Of a stretch of 64,000 nt of DNA, positions 52,001 through 64,000 are shown in pieces. Made by a program: the position numbers and the translations under genes. Under the pieces are notes generated by a model. It searched no databases and was not told where the DNA came from. It saw only the letters and a program-made list of their open reading frames with translations. The first letter of the stretch is position 1. The number at the start of each line of letters is the position of its first letter. This DNA is from Cyanoderma ruficeps (taxonomy: Eukaryota; Chordata; Aves; Passeriformes; Timaliidae): assembly GCA_008694505.1 (NCBI GenBank), contig VZDJ01000623.1:11716443-11780442 (forward strand), written 5' to 3'.

Positions 52001-54301
52001 GCACAACAGAACAGGGCAACCAGATCCAGTGAGTGCAAAGGGAGAAAGGAGAAAAAAACGTGGAAGAAGGAAAGAGGAGCACCAGCATGTATGGAGTAAC
52101 AAGCTGTCAGCATCTACCAGGTCCCAGAATATACCCAGGGTTCCCACTCTGCATAATCAGTGCAAACAACCAGTGCCTGCTGTCAGCAGCTTGCTCTACA
52201 GACCCAGGTGTCAGACTGCCAAACTCCATGCAGAATAATGTCAGGTAGCTTGGTAAGTAGGACTTAAAAGTTAATCAGTCTTTAATCTGTCTTTACAATC
52301 AAAAAAAAAAAAACCCCTCAGAGAAATTTACCCACATCACTCTAACTTGTACCAAATCCTTTTGCAAACACCCTGCAAAACTAACCAGAAGGCACCAGCA
52401 GGTTCCTGAGCTTGAGAAACTGAAGTTAAGATGGGATTTAAACTAGCAGGTAATTACCTGCCAGATGGAGAGCTCATCATGCAGAGCACACATCACTAAA
52501 TTACACTGTGTCAGTAAGAGAAGGCCAACATCAGAAATACACCCCATGAGAAGGGAAACTGAGTCAGCCAATGGGATAGTTCAGCCCAGTGGTTGCTGCC
52601 AAGGGACCTTTACCACATGTGTGGGGCAGCACTGGCTGTCTGCAGCACCAGTGAGCACAGTGCAGGAAAAGCCACCACATCCAAGTGACAAGCAGCAACA
52701 CGTCAATAATTACTAGCCAGTCTGTCATCATGGCAAACTGCAGTGAGAAAGAGGATTAAACAGTAGGTGAAGATGGGTTGAACTTGGAATATTTAGCAGC
52801 GTAATTTAAGCCTGAGCCCATGAATTCCTCCATAATCAGCCCTTTAGACAACATAGGGGCTCCTCCACATAAAATCAGAATACGTTTACAAATAGTTAAA
52901 GCCAGGAGGCAAACAAATCATCTCTGATCAACAGGAAAGTACTCCACGGAAAGGGTTCTTATTTATTTTACCTTTAGGTTGCCAAGTGAGAAGAATTCAG
53001 TTCCTGGTTACAACCAGAAGTGACCTAGTCCTGCCACGGCCTGAATGGCTCCTGATCCCACTTTTGTTATGCCCTAAACAGCATCCAGCAGCTGAGGGTA
53101 AAAGCCAGACTGAAGCAGAGGTGTCCATGCACATGAGCCAGAAAGCCTCCTCTCCTGCACCCTCCAAGAGTGAGTGTGATCCTGTGGCTTATGGCACTTA
53201 CCAAAGAGATGAGAAATGTGAGTCCCACAACAGCTTCTGAACCTTCTTCAGCTCCTCTTTAATGTATAGCACAGTGAGAGCTCTTAGATCAAGGGCTGGA
53301 GCCCAGCCCATCTCTGCCCTGCTGAGTGTCCTGATCGCTATGCTGAGTGAAGTGCCCAAGCCTTAGTGGGATGGTATTTCAAGTATTCTCACTTTATAGG
53401 ACACTTAACTGCCTAAAACGGAATACTGCTGCAGGGAGCAGGCACCTACAAGTGAAATGTTGTAAGCACTTGCTGGTTAGATCCAAGTTCTCTTACTAGA
53501 CCTAAGGCATGCCTCTTCCCAATCAGGCTGAGCGGTGCCCACAGTGCCTGGAGGCTGCAAAAACAAGAAATGCACTGGTGTGGGACAGCTTTTACAATAT
53601 TTAAACTAAATGCACACAGCCAAATCAATTTTAAAACTAAAAATCACTAAAAAAGCTTGGATGTTCAAGGGTCTCCTTTAGAAGCAGAGCCAGCACAAAT
53701 ACCACTGCAAGCACACAAATGAATTAGAGGCTGAGCCAGTTCCTGGAAAGTTCAAAAGTGCTATGACACGAATTCAATGCAATAAGCTCAGTGACTTGCT
53801 AACATAACTTTTGAATGGGATCAAGGAGTCTGATCTGTGGCTAGTGAAAAGAAAGAGCAAACCCAACCAATCCAGCAGATCTTTGTGCCCATGATGTGTG
53901 CTCTGGTGGCATGGCAGCTACAGAGATCCACCTTGAGTACATCAGCTTACAAACCCAACAGTCCCTCGGGATTTAACAGTAAAGACAGACTGCTAGGTGC
54001 TGGCCATCATATCCTGGAAACTCAAATCTAATAACATAGTCCTTGCTTAGCCCCTTTTGGCGGGGTCCAGAGCCGTTTGCTTCTTCCTGAATCTGGGCCT
54101 AGCCCACAGACTCCACGGCAGGCAGGAGATGGCATGCTGACAGCAGTTGTTAATGAGGGATTTTGCTTTTGCCTCCTTTAAAAAGCACTGAAATATTTTG
54201 ACCATATGTGTCATTTTCAAAAGTGCTGGAGACCTGATGGAATGTAGCATCTATCACGTGTCAGGCAATGGTGTTGAAAACAGATTACTTTCCTTTGTAT
54301 G
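49099..54301. other. Intronic, no gene seen
   Basis: Unique sequence. A 196-codon plus-strand frame at 51648-52238 overlaps other open frames on both strands. It has a lysine/arginine-rich patch but no domain, and is judged noncoding. A 13-base A run lies at 52301-52313. Confidence 0.5.
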
Positions 54302-54330
54302 TGATAAACATAACATGTCTATGTTTATCA
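54302..54330. promoter_or_regulatory. Perfect 11-bp inverted repeat made of two forkhead-like sites
   Basis: TGATAAACATA at 54302-54312 is the exact reverse complement of TATGTTTATCA at 54320-54330, with a 7-base spacer. Each arm contains ATAAACA, a forkhead (FOX) core, so two sites face each other. A perfect 11-bp pair at this distance is uncommon by chance. Function unknown. Confidence 0.5.
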
Positions 54331-57300
54331 TGTGGTCCCCTGAGGATTTATTACAGGTTTGCTTTTCCATTTATTTGCCTTTTTTGTGCTTGGCGAGGGT
54401 AAACACTGGAATAAATATGAAGGTGGTTACAGCTTAGCAGCATTAGCGACTTGTTGAAACAAAGTCCAACAGTTTTCCTTTCTCACCAGCAAATCCCACT
54501 TTTCTGTTCAAGTGCTTTTTTTCAAGTGCAAAGATCATCTTTCTGAAGTATTTTAAAATTTTCTTGCTTTGTTCAATGCCAAATCCCCGTAAAAGCATAC
54601 TTTCCCCTGTCATTCACTCAAACCCTTGACAATATTTAAAGTATATCCTAACATTATTAAAGGCAAAACATTTTCCTCTTTACAAATTACAGCCTCTCCC
54701 ATCTTTTCTATCTAGTCTGCTAAGCCTGTTACTACAGGTAATTTGGTGTAACAGAAATAAGTACAATCATTAGTCCAAAAGAAAACAAACCCTTCCGTTT
54801 TGGCACACACATTCAGGGTGGGCTCATCCCACTGAACTTTAGCCACTTAACAACAAGGCAATCAGCCCAAATCAGTCATTTATGCTCCCTCTTTAATCAG
54901 TGGGGCGAGATGGACATTTCCAGTCAACAGCCCTCCTGCTTATCAACCACTCATGGCTGCAACCTATATCTGAAGCACTTGAAGAGATATAGAGGAGGAT
55001 CATGGTACCAGATAGAAATCTGACCATAGAAGCCAAGCTGTACCTTTGATAATGCTGTTTTCAATCCAACAAGATTGAAACAACACATTGAAAGTCATTT
55101 TCAAGCAAAGTCTTAAGAATTAAAAAAAAAAAGGAAAAAAAAGCATTAGGCAAATCTCAACAGATTTCAAAATTTTCAATAAAGATTACATCCTGCCCCT
55201 TTTGGAAAATTGTATTACTTCTATAAAAAGTTCAGTGTTTTTCAACACTGGAAAAAGAGCTCCATTGGGAGGGGAACAATAATACTGTCACTTGTCACAG
55301 AAATACAAAGTGGCAAAACTGAATTTAATTAAGTCTCAGATGTTCTTTGTTTCAAGTGGACAACCACTGTGAACAAATTTTTGAAGAACTGAACTCCTTG
55401 TCAACTTCTTCTGTACTTTGATTTATGCAATCTTTCGTCCAACTAGTCTTAAAAAAGGAGCAGACAACAAAAAAGCCTATCATTCAGAAAAGACAGCACT
55501 ACCATGCTTGTTTCTTGAATGGCAAAGTAGATGTCAGCGTAGTAGGAGTACTGTATTACCTAAAAACATCATAATTCCCACAGAAACCAGGACAGAAAAA
55601 CTGTAACAGGGAAGATTGCCAAAGACTGTCATTAGATCTGATCAGAGTATCTTCAGCTCTTCTAACCCTCCTACATTTCCTGAATACTTTCCATAGATAT
55701 TTTTGGAAATCCTAGTCAGTAGGCCAAAGGAAGCCAGAAGAGATAGTTGCCCAAACGCTGTAACTTAGGCAATACTGAGGTAAGCAGGTAAGTTGTGTTG
55801 TTATCTCAAGTACTCAGAGAGAGCTTGTCCTCACCAACTGACTCTCAAAACCCTGAGGGCTTACAAAAGAGAGGGTGAAGGAATGGAGAGGATAGATCTT
55901 GTGTCTCGGCATTTGATCCTTTCCTTACTCATCCTCCATGCATGAGCATTACTGCTAGAGTTGCCTACACTACTAAATATTGAAAAGGTACTTGCACACA
56001 GGTTTAAAGAGGTTTCTGCTTCACATTTAGTTGTTTCCTGCTCCAGCTTTCAGAGCAGCCACATTCCCAGGGTCTTCATATCAGTCTTACCTGGCCCACA
56101 AGGGAATTGAGGGGCCCAGTGAAACTGCAAGTCAAACCTGTGCCCAACAACTGCTCTACCCAACATAACCAAAGGGATGTGAGCTATGCCAATGTATGCA
56201 GCAGCTACATATCTGGCTGAACCAGAACCACCATCACAGGAGTGGCATGCTCTGACATGCCTCTGGACCCATGAACTCTGAGCACGCAGCCAGCCCAAAG
56301 ACTGAAGACAACTTGTCAGCCACAGGAGTGTCTGAGAGACCTGCTGCACACGGAGGAGGAGGCAGATCACGAATGAAGATGCTGGGAGATACCAGGATGC
56401 CAAGATGTTCTGATCAAGATGCTCTGACCAGACTGGCTGAAATGTGAGGATGTCTGGGTTCCTATCCAAGTGTCTGTTAAGGGTCTCTCAACCACCCTAC
56501 AGAAGTGCAGTGAGCAGCTACTTACTTCACCTACTGTTATACTTTAAAACCTCCCATTATATTCCTCAGTCATGGGATGTCTGAGAAAATTTATTTAGTT
56601 CCAAGACAGGAGTCAGCAATGGATGGGAGTTAGTTCCAAGGTATTAAGTATATACACTGAAGGAAAATGGACCATTCAGTGAGCAGGTGTAAAATGATAG
56701 GCTTTATCAGCAGCCAGACACTTCCTCAGGTAACGCTTGGGATGCTGGAGATAATGAAGTATAAAACCCCACTGCTTCACATCACCTGCTTTCCCCATCA
56801 CTACCTCTGCTGCAGGTTTACTATCGTGCTAACATCGAAACTTAGAAAACTGTTCCTGTATTCTAAACAATGGGTTCTTTTGCTGTTACTCAGACAACAA
56901 TTCAATGTTTATTCTGTATTTGGCAGTTTGCAGCAGTTTCTGTAAACCCTGCCTAAAACAATTCTGAAATGCCTGACCAGAAAAACAGAACAAGAGAGGA
57001 TTCTTCTGAACTCATGAGTGCAGGTCAGAAGGAAGAATACTTCAGTGATGTCTGAGATGGAAGCAAATCAAAAGAGTATACACCAAGGAAACCAATTCTT
57101 TAATATACCCTGAGGCTTAAAAATTAATCAAAAATATAAAACAATTACTAATCCAATTTTTAAAATGCTTATTACAACTATCTCTTCATTTGCAAATAAT
57201 GTGAAAATGGGAGGAAAAAAGTTATCAAAGTTATCCCACCACCATACTTCTCTACATTTAATTTCTTTTCCATGAGACTTATTATCAAGTCAAGCCTATT

Positions 57301-58212
57301 AGATCTTTCTCACTGTCATATCTCCATTCTCATTCTTCTTATACTTTCTCCTTGTTACCTTAGCTTCTCTCTTTCCCAGAAATTGCTGAGAAAAGTATCA
57401 AAATTTTATTTATTGACAGAGAAGATAAAAGGTATCTCAGTAAACAGTTCCTTTGTCAGTCAGACTTCCACTAAATATTTTCCCCTCATTGCCATAGATG
57501 TTTTCCTGTCTTTTGAAACAAAAATACACCACTCCTATAAAATCCAGGCATGAAGTGGAAGGAAGCCTGTAGAGAAGCAACAAGGCAACCACAGCTTTTT
57601 ATCAGCTGGAACACATCATGCAGCTGGAAACAGAAAGTCACATTCCAGCAGGCTGGAAGGACACACATCAATGCACCTTGCTGTGGCAGAAATTAGAATA
57701 TGGAATATATATGGATGCAATAAAGGATACAGGTAGCCACAGCAGATCCAGGAACTACCCTAATTTTAATTGATGGTCACTGTTCTTGATTTGCTATTTT
57801 AGGAAAATAAATGTAAATGTCCCAAGTCACCAGTACTAGCTATTATCAATCACCCTTCACTTCAGTCCCACCAAACACACTACACAACAACTGGGGATAC
57901 AATCCTGCAGCTTGTGGCATCATGGCGTCTTTCTAAATGGGTCCCTCATCATTACCTCCCAGGTTCTGCGCTGCTGCCTCCTCCCCTCGCTCCACAGTGG
58001 GACACACGAGGGAAGTGCGAGAGCCCAAGGTCCCTGGGACACCAGCGTGCAAAAGCCCTGCAGCCACACAACAGGCTCCAACACCTCTCCTGCGCCAAGG
58101 GGAGAACTCTCCACCCATCCATTTCCATCGTCTCCTAATTGTTTAGCTCACAGGAATCCCTATACCAGCTGCCTGTAGGATTGTTTCCCTGGAAGGGGGG
58201 CCATGGAGAGCA
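54331..58212. other. Intronic, no gene seen
   Basis: Unique sequence. A small hairpin at 55233-55250 (CAGTGTT/AACACTG) and mixed A runs at 55118-55142 are the only structures noted. A 139-codon minus-strand frame at 56050-56469 has no recognised domain. Confidence 0.5.
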
Positions 58213-58250
58213 GCTTGGGTGCGAAGTGCCAGTTTGGGTGCTAAGTGCCC
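58213..58250. repeat. 19-bp tandem duplication
   Basis: GCTTGGGTGCGAAGTGCCA at 58213-58231 and GTTTGGGTGCTAAGTGCCC at 58232-58250 differ at three bases. Confidence 0.9.
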
Positions 58251-61200
58251 CTTGCTGTCCCTGGAAGCACGTCCTTGGTAGCAGCCAGAAGTAGCCAGCC
58301 TGCCCCCAAAGCTCACAAGGCCCACCTGTCCTGCTGCCCAAGGGTGAGGACACAAGGCTGGGCTGTGCCCTGGGGCTGCCCAGGCGTCCAGGACACATCC
58401 TGAGAGGTCACACCACACTCACGCTCCTGGCCAGAGGCATCCCCGTACATACAAGGATACCTTCTAGCTACAATTTCCTTTTTCCCTTTAATCTCAAATC
58501 TTGCCACACACCAGTAATGCCCCAATACTTCGTATCTCAGGCACAGCTGCGGCCTCACCTTTCTCAGAAGGGCTACACCAAAGTATCACATCATCTGCAT
58601 TTGTATGGAGAAGGCACAGACCTGGAGATTCAGGATCATTAGCAATAATGACTTTTAAATTACAATAATAGTGAAGACTCTTTACCAAGCTCTGAGTAAA
58701 AATTCCCAAAGTTGATTGTAACACAACAAGCTCTATGTTAACTTCCATTTGCAAATAGTCAATAACCTCACTGGATGCCACTGGATATTTAAAGCTAAAG
58801 AAATGTAAAAGATGACATTTGAGCGTGCACAGTCCTTAAAAATGCTTGGGTGTCTATCCCTCACTGCCTGATGTGCAACACCTTCCCAGAATTGTATACT
58901 GTATGTTGCATAATATTTTACATTTATCCGGACCACTCAAAAGCTGTAGCATCCAGCCAGTTTGGGTTTTCTCTGCACTGCTGATTTAGGCTGGGTTCCC
59001 AGAGGAGTTTGCACATCTATTGTATCCCACTGAGCTGTCGTTGATGATAAGTGGGACTACTTGGGGCAACACAACCAAGCAGGTGCCAGCATTGTTTGCA
59101 ATGTGATACCCAGGCAAACTTGTGTAACATTTGTGCAAAGCTGATGGTCATACCAGCCTTCCCCCCCGCTGCCCCAGCAAGAACTGCAACATAACGTTTA
59201 ACAAGGAAATGCAATGTGACTTCAGCAATGTTTAACCCATTTTTTGACCAAATAAATCCCAATTTAACATTACCATGAACATCACTGCGGACAAAAAGTA
59301 ATCATATCTAACCATCCTGTCAATTTGAGCCGTGTATTTATTAGTAACACTAAGAAATCATAGACGGATCGACTCTTGATCACCTGTTTTAGAAGGTCAG
59401 AGTTCCTGCCACTCCTGGAAAGTAGGGGCAGGATTTCAGCAAAGTCCAGATTTTATCCCAGTTGTCAAAACAACAACACAATGTGCAGACACGGGAATAT
59501 AAAGTCAAAGCTCTGCCTTTCTGTAGGAAAACCTTGAAGGTGCACCAGAAAAACGAGAATGTGCCTTTTTAAGGGACCGCTGGGGCACTTCTGGAACAGT
59601 CGCATGCAAAAGGAGTCCGGTTTGTTCAGACGGCGCTGTACAACAGGCACAGGCGGAGGGGCACCCAGAGAGATTCACTTCAAAAGAGACAGACTTCAAA
59701 AGCTCCTTCCCAATCCAAAGCAAGATGCTAATATCCACACCACCCACACTCCTCCCTCCTCTGCCTGTGTTGGCTCCTGACTGGCTGTGGGGGCACAGCC
59801 CACAGGTACCCCACGGGTACCCCAGCACCCAGGCAAGGGCAGAGCCACGCACGCCCCGAGCCTGCCCCAGCTACTAACCACCCCACAGAGCTTCTGACAA
59901 TGCTGACATGAAACTTCTGAAAGCCTTACGAAGCCTATTAGCTCCATTTGCTTGGTCTTCATGATTCTTAAATTTTGTTTATAAGCAGAAGGCAAAAATT
60001 ACCATGCTTATTTGAATAATCCCCAAGTCAAATGAACGAGTGCTGCGTTTAGCCAAGTATCAGTGTCTCAAAGTAACTCAGTGGAGCAGCAGGGCTCCTC
60101 ACTAGCACTGCACACACTCACATGCCTCCGCAGCACAACACATCGCTATACAGAAATAAGATTTTTACAGCGCCGCTGTTATTTCCGATTCATGTGGAGA
60201 TCAAATTCCCCAAGTTCATGAAGAGTTCCAGTCCTTCCCTGACCTAAGAGCAGCTGTGAGTAGCGAAGGACTTTGTGTCTGTCTGGGTTGAGAGGTTAAT
60301 GGCTACTCCATAGACACGTTTTTTTCAGTTAACTGGCAGGTCATTTTAGCAGATGATTTGCAGGTGTTACGCAACACTTAGAGATAACCCCGTGGAGTAC
60401 TTCTGTCTGAGCTTCTTCTCTGTCTCTTTTCTTTTTTGAACTACATCAGATAAATCAGAGAAACCAGGCAGGTGAGACTGCACGGACTGATCACACAACG
60501 ACAAACTGCCCTTCCAATTTCCACACAGAGAACTACTCCAAATACATGTCAAATGTAGTTCAGTGCCTGTTAAAATTATCTTAAAATCCTAGCCATTCAA
60601 AACTTTAACATTTCAAGTATCTCAAGACACGCAGCAGACAGTCCATTCTGACGAACCCCACAGCACAGTTTCAAAGCTCACAGCTTCACAAAACACCAAA
60701 ATGATGCTGTAATAATCACTCTTCTGCATAACAAAACAGGTCTTCACTCCTACCTGAAACTTCACCCATTTAAACCGTGTAAATCATTACACCAAGAAAG
60801 GAATTGTTCGTGTCAGCTATTTTTCTGCACTGAACACACTCTTCACCTAGTCTAACAACTTTTCCAAGCTTTGTGCTGCTCCACAATGAGTGCCTATCTT
60901 TTGCTACCAGATAAAGAGCTACTGGTTCAAACAGACAGTGACCACGCAATCATCTGCACCTTAATCCAAATGTTTGTCTTTAGCCTACTGTCTGTTTTTC
61001 CTGCTAGTCCTCACAGGACACAGAAACAGCATTCGCCTTACCACATAAACTGCCCCCCAGCACTCTGGAAGATCCAGGAGTTGCTTTTCAGGAGATACAC
61101 TGCAGCAAAATCAGTCAGCTCAGTTAATGTCACTTTCATTTTTCTCAAGCAAAAAGAACCTCAAGTCTACAAACACAAAGGAGAGTGGGGCTCACTTTTC

Positions 61201-62367
61201 TGAGGCTTTGCTGCACACTGTGGCCACTTTTACAGCAAAACAATTGCTGCTGGGATTATGCCACAGCTTGATTATTATTTTTCTAATAACCTCCCCAAGT
61301 ATGATTTTACATACCTAGCACTTTTAGCTTTTCTTTTTTTACAAAAATAACACAGATCTTAGTTCAGTTTGCAGAGAGAGGTAGCAAGGAAAGTATCTGC
61401 CTAAACCTTTGAAAGTCAACAGAAATATGGGATCAGGTCCACAATAAACTTTATAGAGTGGCACCTGCAGAGGAAATTACTCATTGCATGATTGATGTCA
61501 CAATTAGAGGCATAAAAAGTAATTCCATGATAAACATGCAACTGAGCAGAAAAATAATAATATCCTAAAAGCATGTTTGTGCTCAAATAAAAGTACATAT
61601 TGGACAACATGGAACAGTATTCACACACTCACAGAGACAAAAATTCTCCAATGAGTCAATGGCACAGTATCCCTCCCTCCCCAAAACAGCCCTGATTTAG
61701 GGGCTGCATTTGGCCAGCATCTGCCCCTAGTGCCACTAAAGCAACTCCAGTGCCATTAGCCACGTTACACAGCCATCACACAGCCAAATTGATTGCTTTC
61801 AGAGCTGCCATTTCCCACAGAAGTGCAGGTCAGCAATGCAAACACCAGCAGCACATTCGCCCGGGCCACAACAGCTCTGGGCTGAGGTTGAAGGAGCTAC
61901 CAGCCAAACCTCTGGGTACACAAAAGGGAGTAAACATGCTTGCTGAAAAAGCAGAAATATTTAAACTTTTTTTTACAAAAAAAATAAAGAGGGAGGGGAG
62001 ACAGACAGCATTACAGATACACGTGCATTCCCTACATCTTTGCAAGTTGCATCATTGACTATCTTTATGGAACCACATCAGAAAAGTTCCAGCCAAGGTA
62101 CCATCTCAGCTGAGGGAGTATGCTCCCTTCCATGCACTCATATTTATTTATCCTTGCGATCCACGTTTACTAAATAACTTCAAAGCACCACTTCAATCCA
62201 CAGCACACAGGCTTGATACATTCTTGTGGTTCCTTTCCAAAAACTTCACAGATAAATTGCTGCTTCAGGAAACCAAGAGCTACACTCTAAACTGCAAGTG
62301 TATTATTTCTGCCCATGCCCCCACAGTGGTCTGACAAACAAAATCATGCACTCAAACGTTTGCTTAC
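58251..62367. other. Exon-proximal intron, no gene seen
   Basis: Unique sequence leading to the CELSR1 donor. 59480-59660 has a mild CpG rise (about seven). On the minus strand an AATAAA hexamer occurs at 62148-62143, about 220 bases inside the intron. No exon or RNA gene recognised. Confidence 0.55.
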
Positions 62368-62370
62368 CTG
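62362..62370 (-). other. CELSR1: 5' splice donor of the CELSR1 exon
   Basis: On the minus strand the exon ends CAG and the intron begins GTAAGC, with the junction between 62368 and 62367. The last full codon is TCA (Ser544) and one G is left over, giving a phase-1 junction. Homology to CELSR proteins stops exactly here. Reading on into the intron adds 21 unrelated residues before a stop at 62303-62305, so an unspliced transcript would end in a truncated ectodomain. Confidence 0.9.
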
Positions 62371-64000
62371 AGACTGACACTTTCATAAGGGCTTCCAGGG
62401 GTCTGTTGTTGTCCAGATCACGACTCAGTTTGAGTTCCCCAGTGGCAGAGTCCAAAAGGAGCAAGTTTAATTCATTGCCTTGGACAAAAGTGTAGGCCAG
62501 GCTATCAGACACATCAGGATCATGAGCTGGGATCTTGCCAATCACGCCAGAGGGAAAGCTGTTGGACTTGTTGGTCACGTAGTTATTGAAGAGGATCTGG
62601 AAGTCCTGCAGCACAGGCGGGTTATCATTCTGATCCAGGAGGCGGATGTGCACAGTTGCTCGGCTCACAAGAGGGGCTGACGTGGCCTGCACCACAATAA
62701 CATACTCCGTCCGGCTCTCGTAATCCAGGTCCATTAGGGCTGTGAGGTCTCCATTGAGCAAGTCTAGTTGGAAGACCTCAGGGATGTTCCCCTCTACAAT
62801 CTGGTACATGATCTGTGCATTGGTCCCCTCGTCAGGATCAGCTGCACTGATCCGTGCCACAATAGAGCCCACGGGGCTGTTCTCTTCCACAAAGATATCA
62901 AATTCATCCTTCTCAAAGACAGGGGGGTTGTCATTAATGTCCAGCACAGTCACCTGGATGTCCACAGAGGCTTTCAGGGGTGGGCTGCCCCTGTCCACAG
63001 CAAAGGCCCGCAGGCTGTAGACAGCCACGTTCTCGCGGTCCAGCTTGCGCAGTGTGCGAATCACTCCAGAAGTGGGTTCGATGTAGAAGTCTCCATCTCC
63101 GTCATCACCACCTTGGAACGTGTAGAGGAGGCGGCCATTGAGGCCTGAGTCACGGTCAGTGGCAGACAGCTGCAGGACACTGGTGGAGAGTGGCACGTCC
63201 TCAAACACCGAGCCCTGGTAGCGGTCGCGCAGGAAGCGGGGTGCATTGTCATTGGCATCCAGGATGAGGATCTCAACGTACGTGGTGTCCGATTTCTGGG
63301 GGATACCATTGTCATGGGCTGTAATGGCCAACGTGTAGGAGGCCTGGTCCTCATAGTCCAGCTCCATCAGGGTGGTGATGGTGCCTGTATCAGGGTCAAT
63401 GCGGAACTGGGGGATATTATCATCCAAAATATAAGTGATTCGTGCATTCTCCCCCGTGTCTTCATCAGTGGCACTGATGGTGACAATAGAGGTGCCAATG
63501 GGTTTGTCCTCACTGACACTCACTGTGTAGTGCGAGCTCTGGAAGACTGGGCGGTGTGTATTGGCATCTGTGACATTAATGAAGACCTGGACGGTGTCAA
63601 AGCGAGTGCCATCAGAGGCAGTGACTGTGAGCACATACTGCCTTTCCTGCTTGTAATCCAGGGGCAAGGCCAGCGTGATCAGCCCTCCTCCACTCTGACT
63701 GGTGATGGCAAAACGGTTCCTGGTGTTGCCACTGGTAATCTGGTAAGTCACAACGCTGTTAACGTCCCTGTCCACTGCTGTCAGGGTCAGGACACTGCTG
63801 CCCACAGCTGCATCCTCATTCAGTCTGAGATGATACACCTTCTCTGTGAAGGTGGGGTTGTTGTCATTCACATCCAGGACAGTGATGGAGACACTGGCTG
63901 AGGAGGTCATGACCGGCACACCGTGGTCCCTGGCCTCCACCCCAAAATGATAGTTTTCCACAGTCTCTCGGTCCAACTCTGCAGCTACAGTGATCCACCC
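62368..64000 (-). CDS. CELSR1: Flamingo-type protocadherin/adhesion GPCR, partial large 5' coding exon (cadherin repeats about 4-9)
   Basis: Open across 1633 bases (544 codons plus one base) and continuing past the right edge, so the start codon is outside the window. Numbering residue 1 at base 64000: tail of one cadherin repeat 1-49 (LDRE 9-12, LDVNDNNP 42-49); a repeat at 50-151 ending in the degenerate linker NVTDANTHRP; repeats at 152-254 (LDANDNAP), 255-360 (LDINDNPP) and 361-462 (LDQNDNPP); start of the last repeat 463-544. N-glycosylation sequons lie at 142 (NVT) and 477 (NKS). One uninterrupted exon for many cadherin repeats, and the THRP linker, are typical of CELSR/Flamingo. Wording such as NNYVTNKSNSFP, GGDDGDGDFYIEP and LDNNRPLEALM fits CELSR1 better than CELSR2 or CELSR3, by recall. 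In the family, the protein sits at cell junctions, pairs homophilically and works with Frizzled and Vangl in planar polarity. The reading frame is intact. Family assignment is near certain, paralog likely. Confidence 0.9.

Larger units (their letters stand above)
1..62367 (-). other. CELSR1: Long intron downstream of the CELSR1 exon (no second exon seen)
   Basis: All sequence from the donor to the left edge lacks any frame with CELSR homology. The next CELSR exon should encode the rest of the last cadherin repeat and then cysteine-rich EGF-like modules. No frame in the window shows such cysteine spacing, so the acceptor probably lies beyond base 1. Open frames here are mostly 60-120 codons, compositionally random, and often overlap on both strands, as expected for noncoding DNA. 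A nested noncoding gene cannot be excluded by reading alone. That the whole span is a single intron is inference. Confidence 0.75.

Noticed and set aside
51648..52238. 196-codon plus-strand open frame
   Set aside because: Overlaps five or more other open frames on both strands. The basic patch comes from a purine-rich run, and no homology is recognised.
55233..55250. Small hairpin as a microRNA precursor
   Set aside because: Only about 7-9 pairs with a 4-base loop, far too short for a pre-miRNA.
1..62367. CRISPR arrays, bacterial operons, viral or intact transposon genes
   Set aside because: No regularly spaced identical repeats, no dense gene packing, and no recognisable capsid, polymerase, integrase or transposase frame. 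The sequence behaves as a vertebrate intron.
62768..63148. 126-codon plus-strand open frame inside the CELSR1 exon
   Set aside because: Antisense shadow of the cadherin frame; no domain of its own.
63314..63901. 195-codon plus-strand open frame inside the CELSR1 exon
   Set aside because: It is the antisense shadow of a GC-rich coding exon. The minus strand has clear cadherin motifs over the same bases.

Overview
The window looks like vertebrate nuclear DNA, most probably from a bird or another sauropsid. The only certain gene is a partial, minus-strand exon at the right edge (62368 to beyond 64000). It encodes tandem cadherin repeats of a seven-pass Flamingo-family receptor, and CELSR1 fits best. 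The exon ends in a consensus splice donor at 62367/62366. Everything to its left (1-62367) reads as one very long downstream intron, and no second CELSR1 exon is visible. The bird assignment is an inference: a CELSR1-type protein, low repeat density, no SINE/L1-type interspersed repeats, and one or two worn fragments that resemble CR1 LINEs.

Layout: 1-62367 is unique, mildly AT-rich intronic DNA with frequent stops in all frames. It carries short tandem repeats: a 53-bp minisatellite at 6.0 kb, 10-bp units at 14.3 kb, (AAG)15 at 39.0 kb, a 38-bp pair at 39.4 kb, a 25-bp pair at 43.6 kb, a tetranucleotide tract at 45.0 kb, an imperfect pair with a 109-bp period at 48.3 kb, a 22-bp pair at 49.1 kb and a 19-bp pair at 58.2 kb. 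It also carries GC/CpG-rich spots at 16.6, 18.3 and 36.1 kb. The 36.1-kb spot resembles a small CpG island and opens with a strong GC hairpin. An AT-rich block at 24.6-24.9 kb is dense in homeodomain and octamer motifs and looks like a developmental enhancer. Smaller motif clusters lie at 21.5-21.7 kb (Grainyhead-like) and 54.3 kb (paired inverted forkhead sites).

If CELSR1 is right, the gene makes an atypical cadherin/adhesion GPCR used in planar cell polarity, and the intron would be where its cis-regulation sits. I found no operon, CRISPR array, virus, intact mobile element or RNA gene, and nothing I can defend as a new biological system. The most useful leads are the intronic CpG island, the enhancer-like block, and an unusual calcium-linker signature between two cadherin repeats.
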